A stretch of DNA of 64,000 nt from Vibrio sp. 99-70-13A1 (GTDB lineage: Bacteria > Pseudomonadota > Gammaproteobacteria > Enterobacterales > Vibrionaceae), in assembly GCF_013114625.1 (NCBI RefSeq), contig NZ_VTXD01000012.1, positions 1-64,000 on the forward strand, given 5' to 3'. This document shows, piece after piece, positions 28,215-37,116 of the stretch (positions within the stretch are counted from its first letter, which is position 1; the number at the start of each line of letters is the position of its first letter). The notes under the pieces are model-generated. The model searched no databases, was not told the origin of the DNA, and saw only the letters and a program-made list of their open reading frames with translations. Both the position numbers and the translations under genes were made by a program.

Positions 28215-29123
28215 ATGGACCAAGAACGTTTAACCCACTTAAAACAGCTAGAAGCGGAAAGTATTCATATTATCCGTGAAGTTGCCGCTGAGTTTGATAA
28301 TCCGGTAATGATGTACTCAATCGGTAAAGATTCATCTGTGATGCTTCATTTAGCTCGTAAAGCTTTTTACCCAGGAAAAATTCCTTTCCCTCTATTGCAT
28401 GTAGATACCGATTGGAAATTCCGCGAAATGATTGAATTCCGTGATCGCACAGCCAAGAAATACGGTTTTGACCTATTGGTACACAAAAACCCAGAAGGCA
28501 TCGAAATGGGATGTAACCCATTTGTGCATGGTTCTTCTAAGCACACCGATATCATGAAAACTCAAGGGTTGAAGCAGGCGTTAAACAAATACGGTTTTGA
28601 TGCTGCTTTCGGTGGTGCTCGACGTGATGAAGAAAAATCACGAGCAAAAGAGCGTGTGTATTCGTTCCGAGATAAAAACCACACGTGGGATCCAAAAAAC
28701 CAACGTCCGGAATTATGGCGTACTTATAACGGTCAAGTGAATAAAGGCGAAAGTATTCGTGTGTTCCCTTTATCTAACTGGACTGAGCTGGACATCTGGC
28801 AGTACATCTACCTAGAAAATATCGAAATTGTTCCACTTTACCTTTCTGAAAAGCGCCCTGTAGTTGAGCGTGATGGCATGCTGATCATGGTTGATGACGA
28901 CCGTATGAAGCTTGAAGAAGGTGAAGTGATTGAAGAGAAAAGCGTTCGTTTCCGTACTTTAGGCTGCTACCCACTGACTGGTGCGGTGGAGTCTGAAGCA
29001 AATACGTTAACAGGCATTATTGAAGAAATGCTGGTGGCGACGTCAAGTGAGCGTCAAGGGCGAGCGATCGACCATGACCAATCTGGTTCTATGGAGCTGA
29101 AAAAGCGCCAAGGTTATTTCTAA
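28215..29123 (+). CDS. cysD: Sulfate adenylyltransferase subunit 2
   Basis: 302 residues. The PP-loop SIGKDSSV (35-42) binds ATP; the enzyme makes adenosine 5'-phosphosulfate from sulfate and [19 protein letters not shown] and [20 protein letters not shown] are conserved. It works as a complex with the GTPase CysN encoded 18 bases downstream. Same length as E. coli CysD. AAGGAAG serves as ribosome binding site. Confidence 0.97.
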   Translation: MDQERLTHLKQLEAESIHIIREVAAEFDNPVMMYSIGKDSSVMLHLARKAFYPGKIPFPLLHVDTDWKFREMIEFRDRTAKKYGFDLLVHKNPEGIEMGCNPFVHGSSKHTDIMKTQGLKQALNKYGFDAAFGGARRDEEKSRAKERVYSFRDKNHTWDPKNQRPELWRTYNGQVNKGESIRVFPLSNWTELDIWQYIYLENIEIVPLYLSEKRPVVERDGMLIMVDDDRMKLEEGEVIEEKSVRFRTLGCYPLTGAVESEANTLTGIIEEMLVATSSERQGRAIDHDQSGSMELKKRQGYF

Positions 29124-29141
29124 GAGTCTAAGGAAAGAAGA

Positions 29142-30569
29142 ATGAATAGTGCAGTAGAAGCCGAACTAGCCGAGCTAGGAATTGAAGGCTACCTAAGCCA
29201 ACACCAACATAAATCAATGCTTAGATTTTTGACTTGTGGCTCTGTAGATGACGGAAAAAGTACTCTAATTGGACGCTTGCTCCACGATACAAAACAAATT
29301 TATGAAGATCAGCTAGCAGCGGTTCACTCTGACAGCCAACGTGTTGGTACTACTGGTGAGAAACCAGATTTAGCTTTGTTAGTAGATGGTCTACAAGCAG
29401 AGCGAGAGCAGGGTATAACCATTGATGTTGCGTACCGTTATTTCTCTACGCAAAAACGTAAGTTCATCATCTCTGATACACCAGGGCATGAGCAATATAC
29501 GCGTAACATGGCAACGGGTGCTTCAACGTGTGATCTCGCTGTGATCTTAATTGATGCTCGTAAGGGCGTATTGGATCAAACGCGTCGTCACTCTTTCATA
29601 TCTAACCTACTAGGTCTGAAACACTTTGTTGTTGCGGTAAACAAAATGGATCTTGTGGATTACTCACAAGAACGTTTTGAAGAGATTCGTGATCAATACT
29701 TAGAGTTTGCAGAAAACTTGGAAGGTGAAACTAACATCCAAATCATTCCAGTTTCAGCTCTGGAAGGAATTAATGTTGCTTCTGAAAGCAAAGAACTCGC
29801 TTGGTTTGAAGGTCCTTCATTACTTGAAGTGCTTGAGAATGTAGACATTGATCAAAAGCGATCGTCAGGTGAGTTCCGCTTCCCTGTGCAATATGTCAAC
29901 CGACCTAATCTCGATTTCCGCGGGTTTTCAGGCACGGTTGCCTCTGGTCGAGTAAGTGTTGGCGATGAAATCAAAGCACTTCCTTCTGGTAAAAAATCAA
30001 AAGTAGCGCGCATCGTTACTTTTGATGGCGACTTAGAGTCAGCGCAAGCTGGGTTAGCCGTAACACTTACGTTAGAAGATGAAATTGATATCAGCCGTGG
30101 TGATTTGATTGTACTGGAAAGTGCTCAGGTTGAATCGACAAACCATATTCTTGCAGACGTTGTTTGGATGACTGAGCAGCCGTTACAAGCTGGTCGTGAT
30201 TACGATATTAAAATTGCGGGTAAGAAAACGGTTGGTCAGGTGCAGGCAGTTAAACATCAATACGACATCAATAACTTATCAAGCTATGAAGCGAGTGAAT
30301 TACCGCTGAATGGTATCGGACTTTGTGAATGGTCTCTCAATGAAACCGTCGCGCTTGATAAGTACCGAGAAAGTGCTGATACCGGTGGTTTTATTATCAT
30401 TGACCGTCTCACGAATGTAACGGTTGGTGCTGGTTTGATCCGTGACCGTTTAGATTCAGTTGAGCAGCAAGTCGGTAATTTCTCTGCGTTCGAGATTGAG
30501 TTTAATGCACTTGTTCGTAAGCATTTCCCACATTGGGATGCGAAAGATTTAAGTCAGTTATTGAAATAA
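29142..30569 (+). CDS. cysN: Sulfate adenylyltransferase subunit 1 (GTPase)
   Basis: 475 residues. GTPase motifs are G1 GSVDDGKST (33-41), G3 DTPGHEQY and G4 NKMD. An EF-Tu-like beta-barrel follows. GTP hydrolysis drives sulfate activation by CysD. It is not fused to CysC; the APS kinase is a separate gene further down, after a permease. Confidence 0.97.
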   Translation: MNSAVEAELAELGIEGYLSQHQHKSMLRFLTCGSVDDGKSTLIGRLLHDTKQIYEDQLAAVHSDSQRVGTTGEKPDLALLVDGLQAEREQGITIDVAYRYFSTQKRKFIISDTPGHEQYTRNMATGASTCDLAVILIDARKGVLDQTRRHSFISNLLGLKHFVVAVNKMDLVDYSQERFEEIRDQYLEFAENLEGETNIQIIPVSALEGINVASESKELAWFEGPSLLEVLENVDIDQKRSSGEFRFPVQYVNRPNLDFRGFSGTVASGRVSVGDEIKALPSGKKSKVARIVTFDGDLESAQAGLAVTLTLEDEIDISRGDLIVLESAQVESTNHILADVVWMTEQPLQAGRDYDIKIAGKKTVGQVQAVKHQYDINNLSSYEASELPLNGIGLCEWSLNETVALDKYRESADTGGFIIIDRLTNVTVGAGLIRDRLDSVEQQVGNFSAFEIEFNALVRKHFPHWDAKDLSQLLK

Positions 30570-30631
30570 TTCAGAACTGAATTAAAGACTAATAGGCGGA
30601 GGCATTCGCTTCCGCCATTAAGGATAAGTTT

Positions 30632-32356
30632 ATGTGGGAACAAGGATTTGTATTAGCGATTTTGCTTGGCATCATAACTTGCCTACTGGTCACTCGAATT
30701 AAACCAAGTTACATTTTTGCCAGTGCCGCATTCATTGCGTTCATGGCTGGTTTAATTGATCTTACAAGCTTAGCGACCAATTTTACCAATTCATCTTTAC
30801 TGACTCTTATTCTTCTTATTCTTGCGTCTAGTGCGTTGGAGAAAACTCGCTTAATTAGCTGGGTTAGCCGTAATATTTCAGAAGGTCGGCTAGGTACAGT
30901 TGTAGCAAAGTTGGGTATTTCCACAGCGTTACTTTCATCTTTTACCAATAATACCGCGGTTGTGGTTTCATTGATCGGAGCGATCAAACGAAATCAGCAG
31001 CACGCACCATCAAAACTATTAATCCCTTTATCTTACGCTGCCATTTTAGGTGGCACGCTGACTTTGATCGGAACGTCAACCAACTTGATCATCAACAGCT
31101 TTGTAGAAGATGTGGGTTTACCCAGTTTAAATTTTTTCGCTCCGACATTGATCGGTTTAGCTGTGCTGGTGGGCGGGGTGCTGATCCTTATTCCATTAAG
31201 CTATCTACTGCCTGCCTATGACGATGGATCGCAAGATGATCTTCCTTACTTTTTAGAGGCTCGCGTTGAACCTGGCTCTCCTCTTGTTGGGCGTAGCGTG
31301 AGCGAAAATAATCTAAGAGCATTAAGAAAACTGTTTCTAGCGGAAGTGATTCGAGATGGGCAAACGACCGCATCCATTGACCCAGACTTTGTTTTACAAG
31401 CCAGAGATAGACTGCTGTTTTGTGGTGATGTAGAAAGTGTGGCGACACTGCAAGAAATTCAAGGTCTCACTCTATTTGGTCAGCACCATTTGAATGGTCA
31501 AAACTTTGTGGAAGTCGTGGTCAGTTCATCTGCAAGCTTTTGTAATAAAACTTTAAAAACCAGCCAGTTCAGAGATAAATTCGATGCTGTGGTGGTAGCG
31601 ATTCGCCGTGGTCACGAAAGGCTTGAGGGCGGATTAGGTAATATTACTTTAGCCGCTGGCGATACTTTAATTTTAGTTCCTGGTAAGCGTTTCGAAGAAC
31701 AACGTCAGCAACACAATAAAGAATTTGTGTTGATGAATGACCTAGATTCTAGCGCCAAGCTTGATGGCGATAAATCTACTTTCGTACTGCTAGGGTTTGC
31801 TGCTGTCATTGGCTTTTCACTTGCGGGCATTGCGCCAATCATTAAAGGATTAGCGGTATTCTTATTACTGCTGGTAGTTTTTGGAGTGGTTCAGCTTAGT
31901 GAGTTACGTAGACGTTTTCCGGTTGATATTGTTGTTATTGTTGGCTCTGCACTGTCGATTGCACAATTGATGATTTCATCAGGCTTATCTGAAAGGATGG
32001 GGCTGATGTTCATGGAAGCATTTAACGGCTGGGGCGTCTTTGGTGCTCTGGTTGCAACTTACTTGATGACACTGGTACTGACTGAACTTGTTACAAACAA
32101 CGCTGCTGCCGCTCTTTCATTTCCAATTGGCTACAGTATGGCAATTGGGTATGGCGTTGATCCAATGCCGTTTATTATGGCGGTATTATTCGGTGCGAGT
32201 GCCAGTTTTATTTCTCCTTATGGTTATCAAACAAACCTGCTTGTTTACAGTGTTGGCAATTACCATATTACGGATTACCTACGTATTGGTATTCCCATCT
32301 CGATTGTATATTCGGTATTAGTATTGAGTTTGATCCCTTACTTTTTTCCATTCTAA
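30632..32356 (+). CDS. SLC13-family permease with RCK_C domains, probable sulfate importer
   Basis: 574 residues. About five hydrophobic helices come first, then two TrkA-C/RCK_C-like cytosolic domains (about 200-290 and 290-370, containing VEPGSPLVGRSVSEN and LEGGLGNITLAAGDTLILVP), then the remaining helices. SLC13 signatures include SSFTNNTAVVVSLIGAIKRN and SASFISPYGYQTNLLVYSVG. Between cysN and cysC it most likely brings in sulfate, but phosphate or dicarboxylate cannot be excluded by sequence alone. Confidence 0.85.
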   Translation: MWEQGFVLAILLGIITCLLVTRIKPSYIFASAAFIAFMAGLIDLTSLATNFTNSSLLTLILLILASSALEKTRLISWVSRNISEGRLGTVVAKLGISTALLSSFTNNTAVVVSLIGAIKRNQQHAPSKLLIPLSYAAILGGTLTLIGTSTNLIINSFVEDVGLPSLNFFAPTLIGLAVLVGGVLILIPLSYLLPAYDDGSQDDLPYFLEARVEPGSPLVGRSVSENNLRALRKLFLAEVIRDGQTTASIDPDFVLQARDRLLFCGDVESVATLQEIQGLTLFGQHHLNGQNFVEVVVSSSASFCNKTLKTSQFRDKFDAVVVAIRRGHERLEGGLGNITLAAGDTLILVPGKRFEEQRQQHNKEFVLMNDLDSSAKLDGDKSTFVLLGFAAVIGFSLAGIAPIIKGLAVFLLLLVVFGVVQLSELRRRFPVDIVVIVGSALSIAQLMISSGLSERMGLMFMEAFNGWGVFGALVATYLMTLVLTELVTNNAAAALSFPIGYSMAIGYGVDPMPFIMAVLFGASASFISPYGYQTNLLVYSVGNYHITDYLRIGIPISIVYSVLVLSLIPYFFPF

Positions 32357-32380
32357 TGTTGTTCACTTAAAGGACTAACC

Positions 32381-33001
32381 ATGACGACTTCTCTTAAGCC
32401 AAAAGATGAGAATATTGTTTGGCATCAACACTCGGTTGATAAAGAATTTAGAGCAAATATAAAGTCACAGAAACCAGCTGTACTTTGGTTTACTGGATTA
32501 TCTGGTTCAGGTAAATCTACCGTTGCTGGGGCACTTGAAACCCGTTTAGCTCAACTTGGTTACCATACCTATTTGCTTGATGGCGATAATGTTCGCCATG
32601 GTTTATGCAGTGATTTAGGTTTTTCAGAGCAAGACAGACGTGAAAATATACGCCGCATTGGTGAGCTTGCAAAACTGATGGCAGATGCCGGGTTAATTGT
32701 TTTATCTGCGTTTATTTCGCCTCATCAAGCCGAGCGAAAATTAGTTCGTGACTTATTGCCTGAAGGTGAGTTTTTAGAAGTGTTCGTGAATACTCCTTTG
32801 GAGATCTGCGAGCAGCGAGACCCTAAAGGGTTGTATAAAAAGGCAAGAGCAGGGGAGATCCCGAATTTTACAGGTATTAGCTCTGTGTACGAAGCGCCTG
32901 AAAATCCTGAAATCGACTTACTTGCAGGAGATAAATCATTAGAAGAGTTGGTCGATCAGTGTGTGACAAGCCTTAAAGAGCGCGGCATCTTAGCTTCGTA
33001 A
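32381..33001 (+). CDS. cysC: Adenylylsulfate kinase
   Basis: 206 residues. Walker A is GLSGSGKST (39-47). [29 protein letters not shown] is the APS-binding region, and the lid follows at [15 protein letters not shown]. It phosphorylates APS to PAPS. Last gene of the sulfate activation operon, with a 24-base gap from the permease. Confidence 0.97.
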   Translation: MTTSLKPKDENIVWHQHSVDKEFRANIKSQKPAVLWFTGLSGSGKSTVAGALETRLAQLGYHTYLLDGDNVRHGLCSDLGFSEQDRRENIRRIGELAKLMADAGLIVLSAFISPHQAERKLVRDLLPEGEFLEVFVNTPLEICEQRDPKGLYKKARAGEIPNFTGISSVYEAPENPEIDLLAGDKSLEELVDQCVTSLKERGILAS

Positions 33002-33022
33002 AAGAACGAGGAATGAGTCATT

Positions 33023-33106
33023 ACCAAGAGAGTAAATAAGAGACTAAATAAGAGACTAAGCAAATAAAAGACCAAGTTAGTTAATCAAAGATGAGTTAAC
33101 TAACTT
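33023..33106. repeat. Short tandem repeat and 11-bp inverted repeat between cysC and the TIGR03899 gene
   Basis: A 12-base unit (TAAATAAGAGAC) occurs about twice with a degenerate third copy around 33023-33072. Then AAGTTAGTTAA (33074-33084) and TTAACTAACTT (33096-33106) form perfect inverted arms with an 11-base loop. On the minus strand some Ts follow, so it may end the TIGR03899 transcript. The rest up to 33185 is plain. Confidence 0.5.
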
Positions 33107-33185
33107 CGTCAATTTATTGATTTGTTTCGTTCTTGCCTAGTTCGACTGTTGATTTCTTAATATCCAAGCAATTCGTTTCGTCAGT

Positions 33186-34124
33186 TTAAACAGTGTGATG
33201 AACACTGCTTTTCGCTTCAGTTTGCACCGTGAACTTCTGACTTAATAATGCGATGAGCTGGTCATAATACTGAATGTTCGGCTTATTACCGAGTAATTTA
33301 CAAAGCTCATTCCCCGTTGGGCTAAAGCGATAATAGATCAGTTTCACGCCCTTTGTGATGGGCAGTAAACTCATGTTTTTACCTTGATAAACAAGGCTTA
33401 GAGCAGGATCAAAATCAATTTCACCGGACTCTAATTCCGTTCCCAAAATTAATCCTAATTCAATCAGGTGCAATAAACTTGAATAGGGTAATTGATGCCC
33501 ACCAAGATTGATCGTGTTGGTCGTATCACGCTTACCGAAACTAAAAATCCCACCATGAGCTTTAAATCCGAGTAACAATTTTCGGCTGCTATCACTACCA
33601 AAGCTACACGCTAACGATGCCGCTCTTTGAAGGTTTTGAGCTTCTCTTGGTGTCATATCTTGCAGCGCTTGTAACGCTTTCATTGACGTTGAACCGGGGT
33701 TGGTGACTTCTCGTTTAAGTACTTGAGCCCAGAGCCTTTGCATGGATGTGTTGTGGATGTCTTGTGCCATATCGAAGAAGCGGTAAAGCCAGTCTTGATC
33801 GGGATCACCTGCGGTTTCATCTTTGCATGAAGAATGCGCGAGCTTCAGAATCTGTTCCAAATTCTTTTGTCTTTGTTCTTTTCGTTTCTTTTCCCTTAAG
33901 AGTGCCCTTTCAATTAAAGACTTATCGGTACTCTCTGACTTTGTCGAACTTCCTGACTCTTTGAACAAAGCGTCTAAACCAAAACTTTGAGCAATACTAA
34001 GCACTCGGCTTGCACTGTCTTTTATGTAGGCTTTTTTTTCGTGATGAGACGATTTTTCATGGTGAGATGAGTTGCGAGCTGTATTGTCATGCTCAATGAC
34101 GACGGGCTGTTTGTTTTCAGACAT
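33186..34124 (-). CDS. TIGR03899-family conserved hypothetical protein
   Basis: 312 residues with no signal peptide. A His/Ser-rich N terminus (NSSHHEKSSHHEKKA) precedes a Lys/Arg-rich helix (LIERALLREKKRKEQRQKNL). The conserved core is DWLYRFFDMAQDIHNTSMQR LWAQVLKREV, which I associate with TIGR03899/DUF2806-like proteins. Function unknown. Divergent from the 34-codon microprotein gene. Confidence 0.65.
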   Translation of the reverse strand: MSENKQPVVIEHDNTARNSSHHEKSSHHEKKAYIKDSASRVLSIAQSFGLDALFKESGSSTKSESTDKSLIERALLREKKRKEQRQKNLEQILKLAHSSCKDETAGDPDQDWLYRFFDMAQDIHNTSMQRLWAQVLKREVTNPGSTSMKALQALQDMTPREAQNLQRAASLACSFGSDSSRKLLLGFKAHGGIFSFGKRDTTNTINLGGHQLPYSSLLHLIELGLILGTELESGEIDFDPALSLVYQGKNMSLLPITKGVKLIYYRFSPTGNELCKLLGNKPNIQYYDQLIALLSQKFTVQTEAKSSVHHTV

Positions 34125-34231
34125 AAGAATACCGTAAAGGAAAACTGTAACTGATTAAAATGTAACTCTTTATTATCAGAGTTGCTAGATACTGATGTCA
34201 CAAGGAAGAGACATTACAAAATTTAGCTTCA

Positions 34232-34250
34232 GGTAATGATAATAAAATGT
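34232..34250 (+). promoter_or_regulatory. Candidate Fur box before the 34-aa microprotein gene
   Basis: GGTAATGATAATAAAATGT matches 12 of 19 Fur consensus positions, including ten in a row (TAATGATAAT). It covers a possible -10 (GATAAT at 34238-34243) whose -35 would be TTACAA at 34214-34219, 18 bases away. The ORF start is 30 bases downstream. Confidence 0.45.
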
Positions 34251-34280
34251 TAAATTTGTTGTGTTTATTATGGAGGGAAT

Positions 34281-34385
34281 ATGAGTCAAGTGAATGACAA
34301 TAAGCTGAAAAAGCAGCTCACATTAGGTTTAATACTGGTCAGTTATGTGGCTTTACTAGCTTATCTATCTAAGTATATTGCTTAA
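34281..34385 (+). CDS. 34-aa single-pass membrane microprotein, function unknown
   Basis: MSQVNDNKLKKQLTLGLILV then SYVALLAYLSKYIA. Residues 13-30 form a clear hydrophobic helix after a basic, hydrophilic N terminus. A strong TGGAGGG ribosome binding site lies five bases before the ATG. A Fur-like site and promoter lie just upstream. It is divergent from TIGR03899 and convergent with the zinc locus. No family recognised; the good translation signals argue that it is real. Confidence 0.65.
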   Translation: MSQVNDNKLKKQLTLGLILVSYVALLAYLSKYIA

Positions 34386-34399
34386 AATAGATAAGCTAG
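34356..34399. repeat. 13-bp inverted repeat at the end of the microprotein gene
   Basis: CTAGCTTATCTAT (34356-34368) and ATAGATAAGCTAG (34387-34399) are perfect arms around an 18-base loop that contains the stop codon. There is no T run. It may stabilise or end the transcript. Confidence 0.6.
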
Positions 34400-34484
34400 C
34401 CAGTTATCACCTTGTTATGTGTATGGTGTCATACATTTAACTTTTATGTGTAACGTTAAGATGAATAAAGCAATTCATTGAAGG

Positions 34485-35033
34485 TTACATATCATCATAA
34501 GCTTCAATTTCGATCCCATCGATCAAGTATCCTGTCTCAGCTAAATCATGGCTGATGTTTTCTGTCTTAAGTGTTCCCACGACATAAATCACATCCCATA
34601 ACTCCTGTATTGGAGCGCCTTTAGGGAATTTCACATAAATGATTTGGTTCGGTGGTGGTGGTGGTACATGGATGCACGCTCCGAAGTATGGGACGAGTAA
34701 GAATTCGGTGATCATGTCAGCATCACCTTCTAATGGAATAACAAACCCAGGAATTTTAACTTTGCTGCCGTTTAGCTCAGGTCGAATTGCTCCTAGCTTT
34801 GATTGTTCCGGTTTTTCTTGCGAGTGATCAACTGCAGGCATTCCAAATGGGTCTAAAAATGACTGTTCAGATTCAGGGATCAGATCGATCCAGTCAAGAT
34901 TAAGCAAAGCATCATTACTGATGGTGCTATCACTTTCTTGTGTTGTCTGGTTATCTGCTGTGCTTCCTGAATTTGCTACGCTGTAAAAAGGGATGAAGAC
35001 TAACCCTATAAGCAGCAATAATTTATGCTTCAT
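34485..35033 (-). CDS. DUF3299 exported protein of the zinc locus
   Basis: 182 residues. A signal peptide (about 1-20, MKHKLLLLIGLVFIPFYSVA) predicts export. The DUF3299 core is VKIPGFVIPLEGDADMITEF LLVPYFGACIHVPPPPPNQI. The single Cys and His in ACIHV could bind a metal. Last gene of the ABC transporter set, 14 bases after the permease. Role in zinc transport is inferred from context. Confidence 0.8.
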   Translation of the reverse strand: MKHKLLLLIGLVFIPFYSVANSGSTADNQTTQESDSTISNDALLNLDWIDLIPESEQSFLDPFGMPAVDHSQEKPEQSKLGAIRPELNGSKVKIPGFVIPLEGDADMITEFLLVPYFGACIHVPPPPPNQIIYVKFPKGAPIQELWDVIYVVGTLKTENISHDLAETGYLIDGIEIEAYDDM

Positions 35034-35047
35034 TGTTAAATCCTGTA

Positions 35048-36307
35048 CTAAATTCTAATTGTCATGCCATCTGCCAGTGATTGGCGGTAGGCACGAAATG
35101 CTGGAATGAAACCAATAATAATGCCAGCAACTTGCACAAGCATAAGTAATTGCCATTCATGTGATGTAATCGCTGATATGGATATATTGATGCCGTAGTG
35201 TTGCTGAATTATCGGTGCTGTTATCGTAATTAATGCAAATAAAGTCGTCACTCCAAGCATGATTCCTAAGAAGGTCAGCGCACTTGCTTCGCTGATCAAT
35301 AGGCTGAATACGTGCCTTGGCCTTGCGCCCATTGCTCTTAAGATTGCCATTTCTCGACGACGCTCTTGTAAGCTGGTTAATAAGCTGCTCAACATGCCAA
35401 GTAACCCTGCCACAACGACAAACCCTGACACTATGAGTAGTGCTTGTTCTGCTACTGCCATCATTCCCCATAATTCATAAAGGGCAATACCCGGCATAAT
35501 GGCGCTCAGTGGTTCTTGGCGATAGGTGTTGATTTCTCTTTGCAAAGCAAAAGTTTGAATTTTGGAATTTAAGCCCAGCATCATCGCGGTGATTTGCTGT
35601 GGTTCAAATGTATGCGCTTTGAGTTTTTCAACATCGGGCTTGTAGCCTAAGTTTGCTCCTGACTCCCAACCAACATGAATAGCTTCTATTGCTTCTAGTG
35701 AAACATGAACGGTTTTATCTACAGGTGTACCTGTCGGAGCTATTATGCCCACAACAGTAAAGGGAAGGTCATCGTGACGGCTGAAAGCCACATCACTGAG
35801 CCCATGAGCAAGCGTGATTTTATCGCCAATTTTGTAGCCTAATTGTTTGGCTACATCTGACCCTAGCACCGTTTCAAAAAGGCTATTGAACTCTGTGCCT
35901 TGTTGTAATGTTAGTAACTGCTTACTTCCATATCGGTAGTGTTCAAAATAGCTGTGATTGGTGCCCATGACTCGAAAGCCTTTATGAGAATCACCAAGTG
36001 AAATCGGCACTGCCCATTTCACTGATTTATGCTGGCTGAACTCTTCATAGCTTTTCCAATCGATATTATTGGTCGCATTACCAATGCGGAAAACAGAATA
36101 CAGCAAAAGGTTTACTTGCCCAGAGCGACCGCCCACGATGAGGTCAGTACCTGAAATCGTATTGGCAAAGCTGCTTTTTGCTTGAGTTCTAACGCGCTCC
36201 ACACCTAATAGTAAAATGACCGAAACGGCTACCGTTAAGATAGTCAAAATAGCGGTAGCTTTACGGTTAAGTACGCTCTTAAACGCTAAGTGAGTAATTA
36301 CTTTCAT
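35048..36307 (-). CDS. FtsX/MacB-type ABC transporter permease, zinc locus
   Basis: 419 residues. One membrane helix near 15-35, a large periplasmic domain, then three C-terminal helices with GLLGMLSSLLTSLQERRREM AILRAMGARPRHVFSLL, the FtsX-like permease signature. Four bases overlap the ATPase gene (ATGA). V. cholerae has a ZrgABCDE zinc import locus with a similar make-up; letter assignment here is not certain. Confidence 0.85.
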   Translation of the reverse strand: MKVITHLAFKSVLNRKATAILTILTVAVSVILLLGVERVRTQAKSSFANTISGTDLIVGGRSGQVNLLLYSVFRIGNATNNIDWKSYEEFSQHKSVKWAVPISLGDSHKGFRVMGTNHSYFEHYRYGSKQLLTLQQGTEFNSLFETVLGSDVAKQLGYKIGDKITLAHGLSDVAFSRHDDLPFTVVGIIAPTGTPVDKTVHVSLEAIEAIHVGWESGANLGYKPDVEKLKAHTFEPQQITAMMLGLNSKIQTFALQREINTYRQEPLSAIMPGIALYELWGMMAVAEQALLIVSGFVVVAGLLGMLSSLLTSLQERRREMAILRAMGARPRHVFSLLISEASALTFLGIMLGVTTLFALITITAPIIQQHYGINISISAITSHEWQLLMLVQVAGIIIGFIPAFRAYRQSLADGMTIRI

Positions 36308-37011
36308 AGTGTTACCTGCGCTTCATTAACCGTCGTTAAATCAATACTACGCTTGAAAAGTTTTTCTAACGTCGGGTCGTGACTAACAAAAATAAGCGTT
36401 GAACCTGCTTGGTTTGCTTGTTCCATGAGTAACTCTATGAAGAGTTCTCGATTGTCGTGATCCAATGCAGAAGTGGGTTCATCTGCGATAATAATCTTGG
36501 GTTGACCTATCAAAGCTCGCGCAGCAGCAACCCTTTGTTGCTGTCCAATACTTAACTCGATTACAGGCTTATCCATGAGCGCTTTTGGTAGCTGTAATCT
36601 ATCGAGTAATTCGCGTGCTGTTGCTTTTAGAACACCAGTCACTTGCTGCTTACGTACTTTGGAAAATTGGCAAGGTAGAGTGACGTTATCTATTACTGAT
36701 AGATATGGCAATAGGTTGAACTGTTGGAAAATGTAACCGATGTTATCTGCGCGAAACATATCACATTGACGTGGGGATAATTGGGTGAGGTCTTCCCCTA
36801 GAATCGTCACTTGCCCTTGTTGAGCTTTGTTTATACCGGTTAATAACCCGAGTAGGGTTGATTTGCCACAGCCACTTGGTCCTTTGATGAACAAGTGTTC
36901 TTGGTGTTTGATCTGTAATGATGAGATTTCAAGAGTGGCAGGTAAATCCGCTTTCCAACGAAATTGTACATCACGGAGTTCAACGACAAGTGGTGAGCTT
37001 GTATCTGACAT
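36304..37011 (-). CDS. LolD/MacB-type ABC transporter ATP-binding protein, zinc locus
   Basis: 235 residues from the ATG at 37011, preceded by AGGAG; an upstream in-frame start at 37044 lacks such a site. Walker A is GPSGCGKST, Walker B IIIADEPTSALD. The signature reads LSIGQQQRVAAARAL rather than the usual LSGGQ. It pairs with the permease that it overlaps by four bases. A Zur-like site lies 26-40 bases upstream. Confidence 0.88.
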   Translation of the reverse strand: MSDTSSPLVVELRDVQFRWKADLPATLEISSLQIKHQEHLFIKGPSGCGKSTLLGLLTGINKAQQGQVTILGEDLTQLSPRQCDMFRADNIGYIFQQFNLLPYLSVIDNVTLPCQFSKVRKQQVTGVLKATARELLDRLQLPKALMDKPVIELSIGQQQRVAAARALIGQPKIIIADEPTSALDHDNRELFIELLMEQANQAGSTLIFVSHDPTLEKLFKRSIDLTTVNEAQVTL

Positions 37012-37036
37012 AGTCGCTCCTAAATAGCGGTGTAAT

Positions 37037-37051
37037 AAATACAATATAACC
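37037..37051 (-). promoter_or_regulatory. Second, weaker Zur-like site upstream of the ABC ATPase
   Basis: AAATACAATATAACC shares the 11-mer TACAATATAAC with the better site at 38314-38328, but its other half is degenerate. Distance to the start at 37011 is right for a promoter operator. Confidence 0.4.
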
Positions 37052-37081
37052 AGCCAAGTAAGTAGCTACTTACTTGGCTGG
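37050..37081. repeat. 32-bp perfect palindrome between zrgA and the ABC ATPase gene
   Basis: CCAGCCAAGTAAGTAG at 37050-37065 is followed immediately by its exact reverse complement to 37081. It begins 36 bases after the zrgA stop. In RNA it would form a very strong hairpin, but no T run follows on the minus strand, so it may be a processing or 3'-end stabilising element, or a regulator site. Confidence 0.8.
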
Positions 37082-37116
37082 CATTGTACGGTTTCAATGT
37101 AGACTATATAGCCAGA

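Noticed and set aside
33074..33106. Canonical rho-independent terminator of cysC
   Set aside because: The hairpin is perfect but AT-rich and has no T run on the plus strand, so it is listed only as an inverted repeat.
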